NCBI GenBank assembly: GCA_964058845.1
Contig: CAXKVR010000719.1
Location: 1 to 13,612, forward strand
Length of the DNA: 13,612 nt
Origin: Carex sylvatica
Taxonomy: Eukaryota; Streptophyta; Magnoliopsida; Poales; Cyperaceae
Reading direction: 5' to 3'
Below, piece after piece: positions 1 to 9,012 of this stretch (the stretch's first letter is position 1; every line of letters starts with the position of its first letter). The notes under the pieces were generated by a model. It saw only the letters and a program-made list of their open reading frames with translations, had not been told where the DNA came from and ran no database searches. A program made the position numbers and the translations under genes.

Positions 1-2049
1 GCCGGATTCTATGTACTCGGGTGACATGTACCCAAATATGCCACGAGCTGAACTTGAAACAACATGATGCCCATGTTCGTTTCTTGAAAGAAATTCGGCT
101 AACGCAAAGCACCCTAGCCTCGGGTTCATGTCGTGGTCAAGAAAAACAGCTGATGAGGTGATGTTGCGATGTATCACCTTCTCCTCCCACTCCTCATGCA
201 AATAAAGAACCGCCGAAGCAAGGGATTTTATAATGTTGTACCTGTGATGCCATGGTAAAACGTAATTCTTTCGGTGAAACAGATGGTTGCTGAGGAGTCT
301 TGTTGTAGAGTAGTCGTACACAACTAGCATTTCGCCTTGTTCAGTGCACCAGCCACGTAGTTGGACTAGGTTACGGTGGTGTAATCTGGCAAGGTTAGAC
401 AACTCATTTGTGAACCGGGTTCGTAACGCAGGGCATGTTTTCATGCCGAGCCTTTTGACTAGCACATGCTTGTTTTCAAGGTAGCCTTCATAGCCGGAAC
501 CAAAATCCAGCTCAGCCACCATTTGGGACTCTGCAAAATTATTCGTGATCGCGACAATTTCTTTGTATGATATCTGTCTCGGCGTGTCAATGTTAGAGAT
601 TGAATTAATAGACCGTTGACTATTTCTGCTGTTGCCTGAATTGCCTCCACTGCCACTATCAGCATTTTCTGCTGTGACGAAAATTGTACTGTCTGCAGCG
701 GTAACATAAATTGATCTCGAATTAGAGAAGTCGGCAGTTGTTGTACCAGTTTTGGTGGTTGTGGTGGAGGAAGATGAAAGGGAAATATATTTGGGGAGTG
801 ATTTGAAAGAAGGGAGCGAGGGCAAGTTGCCTAAATTATTGTCTGATAAATTCTCCATGACCCATTTCATGGTCGGTCTATAGGTCGGGTTCTGAAGTGA
901 GCAGAGAAGGCCGAGATGCACCATCCGAGTCATTTCTGATAACGGGTATGACCTCTCTAGCAGCCTATTATCCCCTGCATTTATCAACTTCCCTTCGTCA
1001 GATAACCACCGCACCCAATCCAACATGAAAATTTGGTCATCTGGATATGTCAGGTCGACAGCCCTCCGCCCAGTTGCTAACTCCAACATGACAATTCCAA
1101 AACTAAAGACGTCTGATTTTGCGGTGGCACTTCCTTTCCTTTGGAAGCTCTCTGGAGGGAGGTAGCCAATGGTACCTCCAATTCGACTAGTATCTGAGAG
1201 CCTGAATTGGAAGATGTTAGTCGAGTGGGACCGCATGACTGGTGTGTTAAGCTCACTGGTGTGTTCAATCCATCGTGCCAGACCAAAGTCACCAAGCCGA
1301 GCATTGAATTGAGAGTCGAGCATGACATTGCTCGACTTCACATCACGGTGGATTATTTGTGTGTCGAGTTGTTCGTGTAAATAGAACAAAGCAGCAGCAA
1401 GGCCAGTGACAATTCTTTGCCTCTGGTTCCATCCGAGTGGCGGTGTGCCCGATGAAGCTTGGGTGAATAAAAGCCGGTCGAGACTTAGGTTTGGCATGTA
1501 GTCATAGACTAGTAAGAGGTCATCTTCATGCACACACCATCCTCGGAGGCGTACGAGGTTGCGGTGGCGAAGCTGTGCCACTGCCATTAGCTCTGCCATG
1601 AAAGCCTTCTCAAACCTGTCACCTTGTCCAGCAACACGTTTCACGGCAACAGCTGTGCCATCGCTTGGGAGCACTGCATGGTACACCCGACCAAAACCAC
1701 CGCTGCCTAACACCTCCTTCTCACTAAACCCATTTGTACCAATGTACAATTCTGAGTAACTAAAAATTCTAGGATTGCCACCAGCAACCTTCTTGTTCAT
1801 AGAGTCGTCAGTACCAGCTATGTCTTCAAACCGGTACGATTCTCGGCACGGGTCATGGCAATCTATGCACCTGCATAACTGACAACGACCGAAAAACCAG
1901 CGAACGGCACGGCGGGTGTAGGATGAAACATTGTGTTTGATTTTAAAGTCTGGTGGCTTCTTAGGTGCTGCTTTTTGTTGCTTGTCAGAAAGATGGATTT
2001 CTTCTGAGTTGAGTGGAAGAACAAAACATAGCCGCTTTAGAGTTGACAT
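1..2049 (-). CDS. LECRKS2: Tandem kinase-pseudokinase receptor-like protein, LECRKS2-like (3' end outside window)
   Basis: The minus strand reads open for 683 codons from ATG at 2049 to the window edge, with no intron. Residues 56-68 carry a cysteine cluster (CQLCRCIDCHDPC) after a basic, aromatic stretch. No signal peptide, membrane span or lectin domain is visible. Kinase 1 (about 96-405) is complete: glycine loop GSGGFG at 115-120, VAVK Lys137, alpha-C Glu152, HRDVKSSN at 234-241, DFG at 254-256, PPE at 298-300 and Arg391. Its activation segment is long (47 residues from DFG to PPE). A Ser/Thr-rich linker (about 405-490) follows. Kinase 2 (from about 492) keeps VLVK Lys532 but has HRNITSSA at 627-634 and CFA at 647-649 instead of DFG, so it looks catalytically dead. 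Architecture and wording match Arabidopsis At2g32800 from memory (about 850 residues), so roughly 165 C-terminal residues are missing here. Start 2049 has G at -3; an in-frame ATG at 2061 would add MITA. Probable role: cytoplasmic or membrane-associated signalling; the ligand is unknown. Confidence 0.93.
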   Translation of the reverse strand, partial: MSTLKRLCFVLPLNSEEIHLSDKQQKAAPKKPPDFKIKHNVSSYTRRAVRWFFGRCQLCRCIDCHDPCRESYRFEDIAGTDDSMNKKVAGGNPRIFSYSELYIGTNGFSEKEVLGSGGFGRVYHAVLPSDGTAVAVKRVAGQGDRFEKAFMAELMAVAQLRHRNLVRLRGWCVHEDDLLLVYDYMPNLSLDRLLFTQASSGTPPLGWNQRQRIVTGLAAALFYLHEQLDTQIIHRDVKSSNVMLDSQFNARLGDFGLARWIEHTSELNTPVMRSHSTNIFQFRLSDTSRIGGTIGYLPPESFQRKGSATAKSDVFSFGIVMLELATGRRAVDLTYPDDQIFMLDWVRWLSDEGKLINAGDNRLLERSYPLSEMTRMVHLGLLCSLQNPTYRPTMKWVMENLSDNNLGNLPSLPSFKSLPKYISLSSSSTTTTKTGTTTADFSNSRSIYVTAADSTIFVTAENADSGSGGNSGNSRNSQRSINSISNIDTPRQISYKEIVAITNNFAESQMVAELDFGSGYEGYLENKHVLVKRLGMKTCPALRTRFTNELSNLARLHHRNLVQLRGWCTEQGEMLVVYDYSTTRLLSNHLFHRKNYVLPWHHRYNIIKSLASAVLYLHEEWEEKVIHRNITSSAVFLDHDMNPRLGCFALAEFLSRNEHGHHVVSSSARGIFGYMSPEYIESG

Positions 2050-2410
2050 GGCTGTGATCATTAAGGTGTGTTTAACATGTACTGGAAAGATGAATTTAGG
2101 AGCATGTATTTAGAGATTAGGAGAGAGAAGATGGAAAAGCTTGGCAGTTGGAATATGTTGGAACCTATTTTGACACAGAGGAGAGAGGCGTGAAAAGGTA
2201 GGAAAGAGTTCGGTGCCTGGCCAAAGAAAAAGGTAGATAGATGTGCATTACTTAATGCCTAGGATTTGAAATGTTTGCCACGAGTTGGGACACTGTGGCA
2301 AGAGAAAGGATGAACGCGATTAGTGCCTTGATGAACTAAAATCAATTAAAGTGCAGGTAAGGTTTGGTAGAAATCATATTTCATTTTAGATGTATATGTA
2401 TATATACTCG
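2050..2410 (-). promoter_or_regulatory. 5' leader and proximal promoter region of the kinase gene
   Basis: This is the DNA directly upstream of the kinase start. Pyrimidine-rich patches on the minus strand (opposite the GA-rich stretches at about 2114-2131 and 2176-2190) resemble the CT patches common around plant transcription starts. A TATA-like run (TATATATAC, minus strand) lies at about 2397-2406, some 350 bases before the ATG, so a leader of about 300 bases is possible. An inverted repeat TTGCCAC...GTGGCAA lies at 2275-2281 and 2295-2301. None of these sites is proven. Confidence 0.35.
2061..2105 (-). promoter_or_regulatory. Candidate upstream ORF (14 codons) before the kinase gene
   Basis: On the minus strand an ATG at 2105-2103 opens a 14-codon frame (MLLNSSFQYMLNTP) closed by TAA at 2063-2061. 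The last A of this stop is also the first base of an ATG at 2061-2059, giving TAATG. That ATG is in frame with the kinase ORF, four codons before the preferred start at 2049. An in-frame stop at 2112-2110 limits any further N-terminal extension. If the mRNA leader begins upstream of 2105, this frame could damp or reinitiate translation of the kinase. The transcription start is not visible, so use of this uORF is inferred. Confidence 0.4.
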
Positions 2411-2964
2411 AATATAAGATTTTTCTCGCGGGAAAGTGAGAAGGCACTAACCGGTGGTGATCTCGTGCGTCAATTGATGTTTCCCACCTAAAGGAGATAA
2501 GACAAGTGTCATTGTTATTGATTGCACTGTTTAGACATAAAAATCGGTAATATTTATCAGAAAGTTGGAAAGTGTTTTTTTTTTTTCCATTTTGTGATTT
2601 GTAAACCCTTCTAGGTGCTTTGGAAAGTTTGACGATTCGGTTTGATGTCACGATTGAGGACAAAGCCGTGAAATAAATGCCAAAACACCGCCGTCTGTGA
2701 TGAATTCCAAGGGTTTTATTATGGAGCTGCACTTTATATGCACACAGAAGGCTCTCTAAGAGATGGATATTAAAATGAGAAAACAATTCTTGTTGTTGGG
2801 CTTTCATGCCTTTAACTTTAGAGTAATGCAAAAAAATTAATATAAATTGAAGATATGTTGTACTCAAATTTTGAACTATGATATTTTTAATTAAAATAGT
2901 AATAACAACAGCCATAACAATAATAATAATAACAACATTATTGATGATGATGATAATAATAATT
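2411..2964. other. Upstream intergenic stretch, no supported gene
   Basis: This AT-rich stretch lies between the kinase promoter and the first foldback element. It has a T-run at about 2575-2586 and ends in a trinucleotide repeat. A minus-strand frame of 189 codons (2915-2346) crosses it, but its product resembles no family I know and it starts in the trinucleotide repeat. TTGACG words, possible WRKY W-box cores, occur near 2470 (minus strand) and 2629 (plus strand). Confidence 0.5.
2916..2964. repeat. Trinucleotide microsatellite, (AAT)n/(GAT)n
   Basis: Interrupted runs of AAT and GAT triplets directly abut the left end of the foldback element at 2965. This makes the left target-site duplication of that element hard to judge. 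Confidence 0.8.
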
Positions 2965-3327
2965 GAGTGAGGCTATGGTATTGTACATAGGTATATTGGT
3001 CCGTATTATGAATCAATATCTCTATTTTTAAAGTTCAAACGGTTGATCTGAACCGTTCAATATAATTTTCATATGAAAATCATATCACATAATAAATTTT
3101 ATATTTTTTTTAGAATCTTTTTATTATTCTTTTAGATAAGCAAAAAAATCACTTAATCTAAAGATTTAAGACCTTTCAAAAGTAGTATAATCTAAACTTT
3201 AGTTTGTAAGAACATGAAAATGTAAAAATCATGTTCAATGTTACATATCAATTATTTAAACTTTAAAAATAAAAATATGAATCTGTAGAACATACCAATT
3301 ATTAACTGTAGCAGTGTAGCCTCACTC
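2965..3327. mobile_element. Palindromic MITE, copy 1 (Mutator-like)
   Basis: The ends are inverted: GAGTGAGGCTA at 2965 and its complement TAGCCTCACTC ending at 3327. Homology between the arms continues inward, e.g. TATTTTTAAAGTTCAAA on the left against TATTTTTAAAGTTTAAA on the right read in reverse. The left arm contains GAACCGTTCAATATAAT and the right arm an equivalent TTGAACATGAT word, which also occur in the elements at 11799, 12264 and 12858. Flanking 9-mers are ATAATAATT and ATTATCATT (7 of 9 match), consistent with a decayed 9-bp duplication, although the left flank is a microsatellite. There is no coding capacity. Assignment to the Mutator superfamily rests on the better-preserved relative at 11799-12182. 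Confidence 0.75.
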
Positions 3328-4070
3328 ATTATCATTATAATAATATTCTTTTATCGTTGAGTTTCTTCTTGTAACTTTATAAATTTTGTAAACCTTTTTG
3401 TTATCATCAATATATTTGTAAGTTAGGACTTGATCCTTATTTTATTCTCAAAAATAAAAATAATAGTACTTGCTTATTTTTATTCCTTGTACTCTATTTA
3501 ACATAATTGAAAGTTCACAGAGTTATATGCATTAAAATATTTTTCATGCGGTCATACATGTGATATTTGTAACTTGTAAGGATAGATAGGATTGCATATC
3601 CTTAATAAATTATATTGCTAATTATATGTATACAAATTATAAATAGGAGTTATCCATGAACAAAGTTATCATGATATTTTTGTTATATGGTGTAAGAAAT
3701 TTAAAAATATACATAGTTCATTTCAACTCATAACTTAGATTAGCTTTATCAAAAGTTGCACTGGATATTGAGCATTTGTGTATAAGCACCTGGTTTTGGC
3801 TCAACTATAGAACAAGGATACATCTATATAAGTGAATTTAACCAGATAAATTCAGCTATCTCACCTGATTTGAATTCGAGCGGATTTTAGGGTGCATTTT
3901 GATGGAAGCGAAGCATTTTAGTGTGAAAAAGGTAAAGAGCGGAGCCCTCTATGCCCAACGGGCAACGGCCACTTAACCGCGTTTTAGCAATTATAAAGTG
4001 CGGCAGCGGCTTGACTCGGCTCGGACTAATTCACATATGAAATAAGGGAATCCAATAAGTTTGCAAATTT
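3328..4070. other. Intergenic stretch with a GC-richer patch
   Basis: Mostly AT-rich DNA without an ORF of note. A GC-richer patch at about 3890-4030 stands out from its surroundings. It includes CGAGCGG, CCCAACGGGC, an ACCGCG word and AAGTGCGGC, and may be a remnant of an unrelated transposable element. No ends or duplications were found for it. Confidence 0.5.
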
Positions 4071-4330
4071 GAATTTTTCACTTGAATGACATGGGACATA
4101 ATTGAATACATAATCCTTCCGCAAGTATAATAATTGAATTTTTCACTTGAATGACATGGGACATAATTGAATACATAATCCTTCCGCAAGTATAATAATT
4201 GAATTTTTCACTTGAATGACATGGGACATAATTGAATACATAATCCTTCCGCAAGTATAATAATTGAATTTTTCACTTGAATGACATGGGACATAATTGA
4301 ATACATAATCCTTCCGCAAGTATAATAATT
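4071..4330. repeat. Minisatellite, 4.0 perfect copies of a 65-bp unit
   Basis: Four head-to-tail copies start at 4071, 4136, 4201 and 4266, each beginning GAATTTTTCACTTGAATGAC and ending with GCAAGTATAATAATT. By eye all four are identical at all 65 positions. The sequence on both sides diverges at once, so the array holds a whole number of units. Perfect identity points to recent expansion or ongoing homogenisation, and copy number is likely to vary between individuals. No ORF crosses the array. Confidence 0.97.
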
Positions 4331-4636
4331 TTTAGGTCGTTCTCAGTTTAACCTTTTTTTTTTATATTGTATATTTTGAGTTCACATTTGTTGCAACTAA
4401 TATTGCGATCGGATCGGTATGCATAGTTTGGATTATCCAGTTAGAATTTAGTTTGAATATTATAGAAATTTTCTTGTAAAGTAATAGATCTATTCATTTA
4501 ATCCAAATTAGACAAACGGATCATGTAGAACACTTACAGTGACCCTTATTTATTTAAATCCTTTAATTTATATAATTAGACTGTTTGGATCTGATTATAG
4601 TCATGATGTTTTTTTTAAGTAGCTCCTACAAATTAA
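4331..4636. other. AT-rich intergenic stretch, nothing recognised
   Basis: AT-rich DNA between the minisatellite and the next inverted-repeat element. No gene, structured RNA or defined repeat is visible. Confidence 0.5.
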
Positions 4637-5184
4637 AGGATAATTTCATATACCCTTCAAAAATCTCAAAATTACGTATTTTTCCTTCTAAAATTCGTAA
4701 TATCATATTTACCCTTCTTATTGTAAAAAATCACAAATTTACCCCAACTTATTACATTTTCTATTAAAATTCATTGTAAATTTATGAAGTTCATATTTTA
4801 CTCATGAAAAAAAAAATTGCATAAGAGAAATGCTTAGTTCTCTAATTGATCGGTTTGTGAGAAAGAAATATTAATTTTCTTGTTATGTCTAGATATCACT
4901 GTGTATGTGTCATAAGTAGAGATGTGAATCATTTGTTCTCATTAATTGACTAATTAAAGAATGAACATTTCTCTTACGCATGTTGTATATTTTTATTTTA
5001 TTTTTCAACAAAGGATAAAATGAGAATCTTATAAATTTTAAATGATTTTTAATAAAATAAAAGGTAATAAAATGGATAAATTTGTGACTTTTTTAAATTT
5101 AGAAAGATAAACATGATATTATGAATTTTAGAAAGGAAAATACGTAAATTTTAAAGTTTTTAAAAGATATACATGAAATTCCTC
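4637..5184. mobile_element. Long imperfect foldback element (MITE-like)
   Basis: The two halves are imperfect reverse complements. The left arm begins AGGATAATTTCATATACC and the right arm, read in reverse, begins GAGGAATTTCATGTATATC. Matching continues inward through ACGTATTTTTCCTTCTAAAAT (about 4674) against ACGTATTTTCCTTTCTAAAAT in reverse (about 5145). Deeper, GCATAAGAGAAATG (about 4818) matches GCGTAAGAGAAATG in reverse (about 4981). Arms run to roughly 4860 and from 4922, around a centre of about 60 bases. The arms are diverged, so this is an old element. No target-site duplication could be fixed, and its words differ from the other foldback elements here, so it is a separate family. Confidence 0.65.
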
Positions 5185-5335
5185 AAAATTATTTTTATTT
5201 ATTAGCTTCAAAATAAATGTGTCTTAGTTAATTTGTCTACGTGATTTATCATCAACAATGTTGACTAAACAAAAGGAAAACAAAAGACTATATATGCAAT
5301 TAGAGAAATATGTGTAAAGTATCAAATTTGCCTCC

Positions 5336-5383
<48 letters not shown>

Positions 5384-6290
5384 AAGGTGTTAAATCAAAT
5401 GGGTATTGGAGCTAAATCACAAAACATTCTGTTTTTTCCGTGGGAGACAGTGGTCTCCACAAGTTATCACGGAAAGATTTTGTGTTGGTTTCTTCGACTA
5501 TTCAACAAATCTCTCGTCATTCAAATTGATAATATTTATGGATTTTGTCGACTGAAAACAAAATATTGGCATGCACTTGAAAGAATTGTCAATTCATGTC
5601 TTATTGTCTTTGCAAACAAATGAAATGAAATGTTTTTTTTTTGCCGTCAACCATCAAAAAAAAAATACTAACCTTTAAAAAAAGAAATGTTTTTCAACAT
5701 ATTTCATAACACGGTAAAAGAAAAAATTATATAAGATACTTGAGGTTTTAAATGCTTCTAATTTTGCTTTAATATTTCAAAAGAGAAGAAAAAAATTTGA
5801 AGAAAAATTAATTTCATGCACCGCTTATTTTTATTAGGTGCATCTTTTAGTTGCCTTTTATCTTAGCGCTAATGAAAGATGATTTTTTTTTACCGCTTTT
5901 TGTATATACTAATTAGAGATATGAACATATTCTTAATTAACTTATATTTTATTATACATGAGTATGAGAAATAAATACCTATAGATTTTAGTAAAAAAAT
6001 AAATAGATATGATTAGTGGTTTTTTTAAACGACATTTTACATGTATTTCCTTTTCAAAACTGTGCAGCTTATTGCCGATTTTTTTTATTCGTCGCATTTT
6101 CAAAAATAAAAAATTCAAAGGTGGAACATCTTTTATAAAATCTAGAAACACAGAGAACATTAGTCTGCTTGTCTTTCAAGGAAGACACGTAGACTAGGTC
6201 TGTGTCCAAACTGTCTGCGTATCTCTCTATTTTTATTACATAATTTTTCTTTAAAAAAATATGTACTACTTATTGTTATAACTAAAAATA
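5185..6290. other. AT-rich intergenic stretch with small hairpins
   Basis: No gene can be supported. Visible items are the GA microsatellite at 5340-5379, a small hairpin around 5438-5475 (outer TCCGTG/CACGGA, inner GAGAC/GTCTC), a second one with arms ATGCACC at 5816-5822 and GGTGCAT at 5837-5843, and several poly-T/poly-A runs. Short frames near 5387-5623 and 5942-6197 have no recognisable content. Confidence 0.5.
5340..5379. repeat. (GA)20 microsatellite
   Basis: An uninterrupted run of GA dinucleotides covers 40 bases. No gene follows on either side that would make it a promoter GAGA element. Confidence 0.98.
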
Positions 6291-6705
6291 GAGGAAGGTT
6301 AAAATGCCTTTATTTTTTACGTCTTTATCATACCTCTATTTTTAAGAACTTAAATAATTCAAATTTTAAATTTAAAAATTAAAATAAAATCGTTGGATAT
6401 GATTTACATCATTTTATCTATGCACGTATAAAAAATTATGACATTTCAATTTTGTTTTGGTAGTAATCAAGAACTTGTAAAAACGTACTAATGTGGATAA
6501 TTTTTAGACGTTGATTTTTCAAATGATTGATTCACATAAAAACAAAATCAAAATGTGATTTTTTTTATGAGCACATAGAGAAAATAACATAGATCACATC
6601 TAATGATTTTATTTTGACGTTTATGATTTAAATTTAAATTTATTAACGCTTTAAAAATAAAGATATGGTGAAGGTACAAAAAATAAAGACATTTGAACCT
6701 TCCTC
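6291..6705. mobile_element. Palindromic MITE, copy 2 (GAGGAAGGTT ends)
   Basis: The terminal inverted repeats start GAGGAAGGTTAAAATG at 6291 and, in reverse from 6705, GAGGAAGGTTCAAATG. Similarity between the arms continues through CTTTATTTTTT and further to the centre near 6500. The ends resemble those of the element at 11799-12182 (GAGGAGGGTTCCAATG), so the two are probably subfamilies of one group. The interior matches the shared core only loosely. Flanks TAAAAATA and AAAAAATA match at 7 of 8 positions, but poly-A makes this weak evidence for a duplication. There is no coding capacity. Confidence 0.72.
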
Positions 6706-7162
6706 AAAAAATATTAGGTACTAATATATATCATTGTAGGTTATTCAAAATTATTTACAATATTATTTAAAAAGCAAATTGCCGACTATTAGAAAAACTC
6801 GAAGTTTTGAGACACTAGACAATTTTTAGCTATGAAAGTAATGAAACGTGGGATTTTTTTTTTCTAATTACGAATTTGATACTTTAGATAAAACATGTAT
6901 CAAATTGCGTGTACTTTGAAAATTATCTGGCCACTGATCAAATGTCAATAAAGCTAAATCGTTATAATTTTGGCGATGACCAATTTATTTCAAGTTATAC
7001 TAACTTTGATACACCACTTGTATAGAATCACAATTATGGTAAAATACATACACATACATGTGTTTTTTTTTTTTTTACAATTATCGAGTCAGGTGTACAA
7101 ATATCAATTAATTTTATTATTATTGACATGTATACATATGCAGTATACGTTATTACGTATGT
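6706..7162. other. AT-rich intergenic stretch, nothing firm
   Basis: AT-rich DNA with poly-T runs at about 6854 and 7062. The part at 6830-7000 has a repeat-like feel, but no ends or second copy were found in the window. The 5 bases just after this stretch (ATTAT, 7163-7167) are the left duplication of the solo LTR. Confidence 0.45.
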
Positions 7163-7331
7163 ATTATTGTCACACCCCGGAACCAGGGGGCGCGACAGTT
7201 ACGCTGTGAATATATATTTTCTATATACTCACGAGGCAAGAACGATGAGATGATTCATATTCATCCCAATTTTACCAAAATAATTAACCATTTTAGATAC
7301 ACAATTAATTGAAATCAGATAATAAAACACA

Positions 7332-7373
7332 TCCTACTTACAACACCTCCTACTTACAACACCTCCTACTTAA
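7332..7373. repeat. 16-bp tandem repeat inside the LTR
   Basis: TCCTACTTACAACACC is repeated with starts at 7332, 7348 and 7364, about 2.6 copies. It lies near the sense 3' end of the solo LTR. Confidence 0.9.
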
Positions 7374-7582
7374 CGTATTAAACATTTACACTACTTAATT
7401 AAAATAAGTTTTACAAAAGTCTGGTTCCAAGGTTATACACAACAAAATATGATCTGAGTACTTAACCAGTACAAAATGATCATTAACTGAGGCATATCTA
7501 TACCTATCCTTTCTTCTCCTCGCCGCACGATCTCGAAATCCTATTCCTTGTTTCCTGAAAAATCCACGAAGGGGAAAAGGGG

Positions 7583-7607
7583 TGAGAAACTTATTCGCAG
7601 TTTCTCA
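7583..7607 (-). other. Perfect 9-bp stem-loop in the LTR
   Basis: TGAGAAACT (7583-7591) and AGTTTCTCA (7599-7607) pair perfectly around a 7-base loop. On the minus strand the hairpin is followed directly by CCCCTTTTCCCC. A TGAG...CTCACCCC hairpin at a similar place is something I recall from many plant LTRs, which suggests a functional RNA structure. That recall is not verified. Confidence 0.6.
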
Positions 7608-8104
7608 GTGCAGAATTTAAATAGGGCTACTGGATTTGTAAGAAATCCATAATCAGAATTAAATCAATTCGTTAGTATACTAATCAGTTATTTATTCGCT
7701 AATCATGAAATGCAATTACTTTAAAAGGGAATTCAAGCGAACTTCTACTATTATCACATTCGGAGAAAATCAAAACGGAATTATTCAGGATGTTTGGACC
7801 TAAATGCAAACTCTCTAAGTCAGGTTGGAAAGATAGAAATCAGTTGTCTATCTTTGTCGGCTTAACCGTTCTATTAGTTCTGGTTCATAATTAAACATGC
7901 ATATCAGTCAGAATTTCACGATTTAGCAATAAAGTAATTCAATCAGAAACAAAGATTATCAATACAGTAACAGTTTCACATCAATCACTATACCGCAGTT
8001 CAGTATTCCAACAATCACAATAATATATGTAATAATAGTATCCCCTACCCAACCGGTACTGGGTTCAGTGGGGTCATTCCCCAAATGCGCATATGGTTCC
8101 TGAG

Positions 8105-8134
8105 GCAAAGTCTAGCGTCGACTCTAGACTTTGC
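8105..8134. other. 11-bp inverted repeat inside the LTR
   Basis: GCAAAGTCTAG (8105-8115) and CTAGACTTTGC (8124-8134) are perfect complements around 8 bases. Just before it, at about 8041-8083, CCCAACCGGTACTGGG and CCCCTA/GGGGTC words could add to a folded structure. Role unknown. Confidence 0.7.
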
Positions 8135-8870
8135 AATAACTATGAATATATAATATAATATAACAATATCAGTTCAGTACTGTGGTTTCATTCCATTATC
8201 AAAATCAAAGGAACAGTAAATCGGTAAAACCATACCAATATGCTAGATCATTCTAAATATAGCAATTCCGATATATCATTTACTTAATTATGCAATAATG
8301 CTATGATGCATGCAATTAGAAATTCAACATGCCATTTATATGTAACTATTTAATTCATAAAAATAAATCCCAAAACAGATCCCGTGAACCCCCGCACCTG
8401 ATCGCGTAAGATGCGTAGAGAATCAGTTATCATGAGATTCTGAATTTTCGACGATTTCGCTGAATCGTACTCGATAGGGTCTATGCCTATGTTAACAAAG
8501 CATAGATGAATTAATAAAAGAAATTCAATCGATTTACATACAAGTCAAGTCGATTATACGTTTCAAATCAAATTCGAATTCGAAATTTCACCAAAATCTA
8601 ACAAATCACTTGAATTAGGGTTTCCAAGAGAAAAGGAAGACAAATCATATCAATTATCACCAATTAATAACTAATCGAGCTAGAACTCGATTACTGAAAC
8701 CCTAATTCGAATTTCAACCGAAATCACGACAAATCGAATAATTTAGGGTTTTCAAGGAATTGCAAAAGAGAAAGAAATACCAAATTGAAGCTTTAGAATC
8801 GATCAAGGATCGTCAATTCAGCTCGAATCTCGATTTTCTGGTCAGTTCGATCAGTTTCCGCGCTTAATTT

Positions 8871-8902
8871 TCTCTCTCTCTCTCTCTTTTTCTTTTTCTT
8901 TC
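8871..8902. repeat. Pyrimidine tract with (TC)n
   Basis: Seventeen bases of TC dinucleotide are followed by TTTTTCTTTTTCTTTC. On the inferred sense (minus) strand of the LTR this is a GA-rich tract, downstream of a weak TATA-like word (TATTAATA, about 8961-8968). That order would suit a transcribed leader, but no start site is shown. Confidence 0.75.
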
Positions 8903-9012
8903 GGCTAACCTAATTCTCCCACTTAATTCCTGTAAAAATGATATGAAGAAGGAAGGAATTTATTAATATTTGGAATTTTGCAAATAAACCCCTTAAAAAT
9001 AACAAAATTACA

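Noticed and set aside
459..1759. Short frames of 66-83 codons at 459-707, 1077-1328 and 1559-1759
   Set aside because: They lie inside the kinase ORF in other frames or on the other strand and have no independent signal.
1931..2113. Plus-strand 60-codon frame across the kinase start
   Set aside because: Antisense shadow of the kinase N-terminus and leader.
2346..2915. Minus-strand frame of 189 codons upstream of the kinase gene
   Set aside because: No recognisable domain, a start inside a trinucleotide repeat, a region overlapping the likely promoter, and composition like random AT-rich translation. Transcript evidence would be needed.
4071..4330. CRISPR-like array
   Set aside because: Units are identical along all 65 bases with no unique spacers, in a plant nuclear context: an ordinary minisatellite.
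5387..5623. 78-codon frame after the GA microsatellite
   Set aside because: No family resemblance and no promoter or splice context; GA repeats next to a frame are not evidence of a gene.
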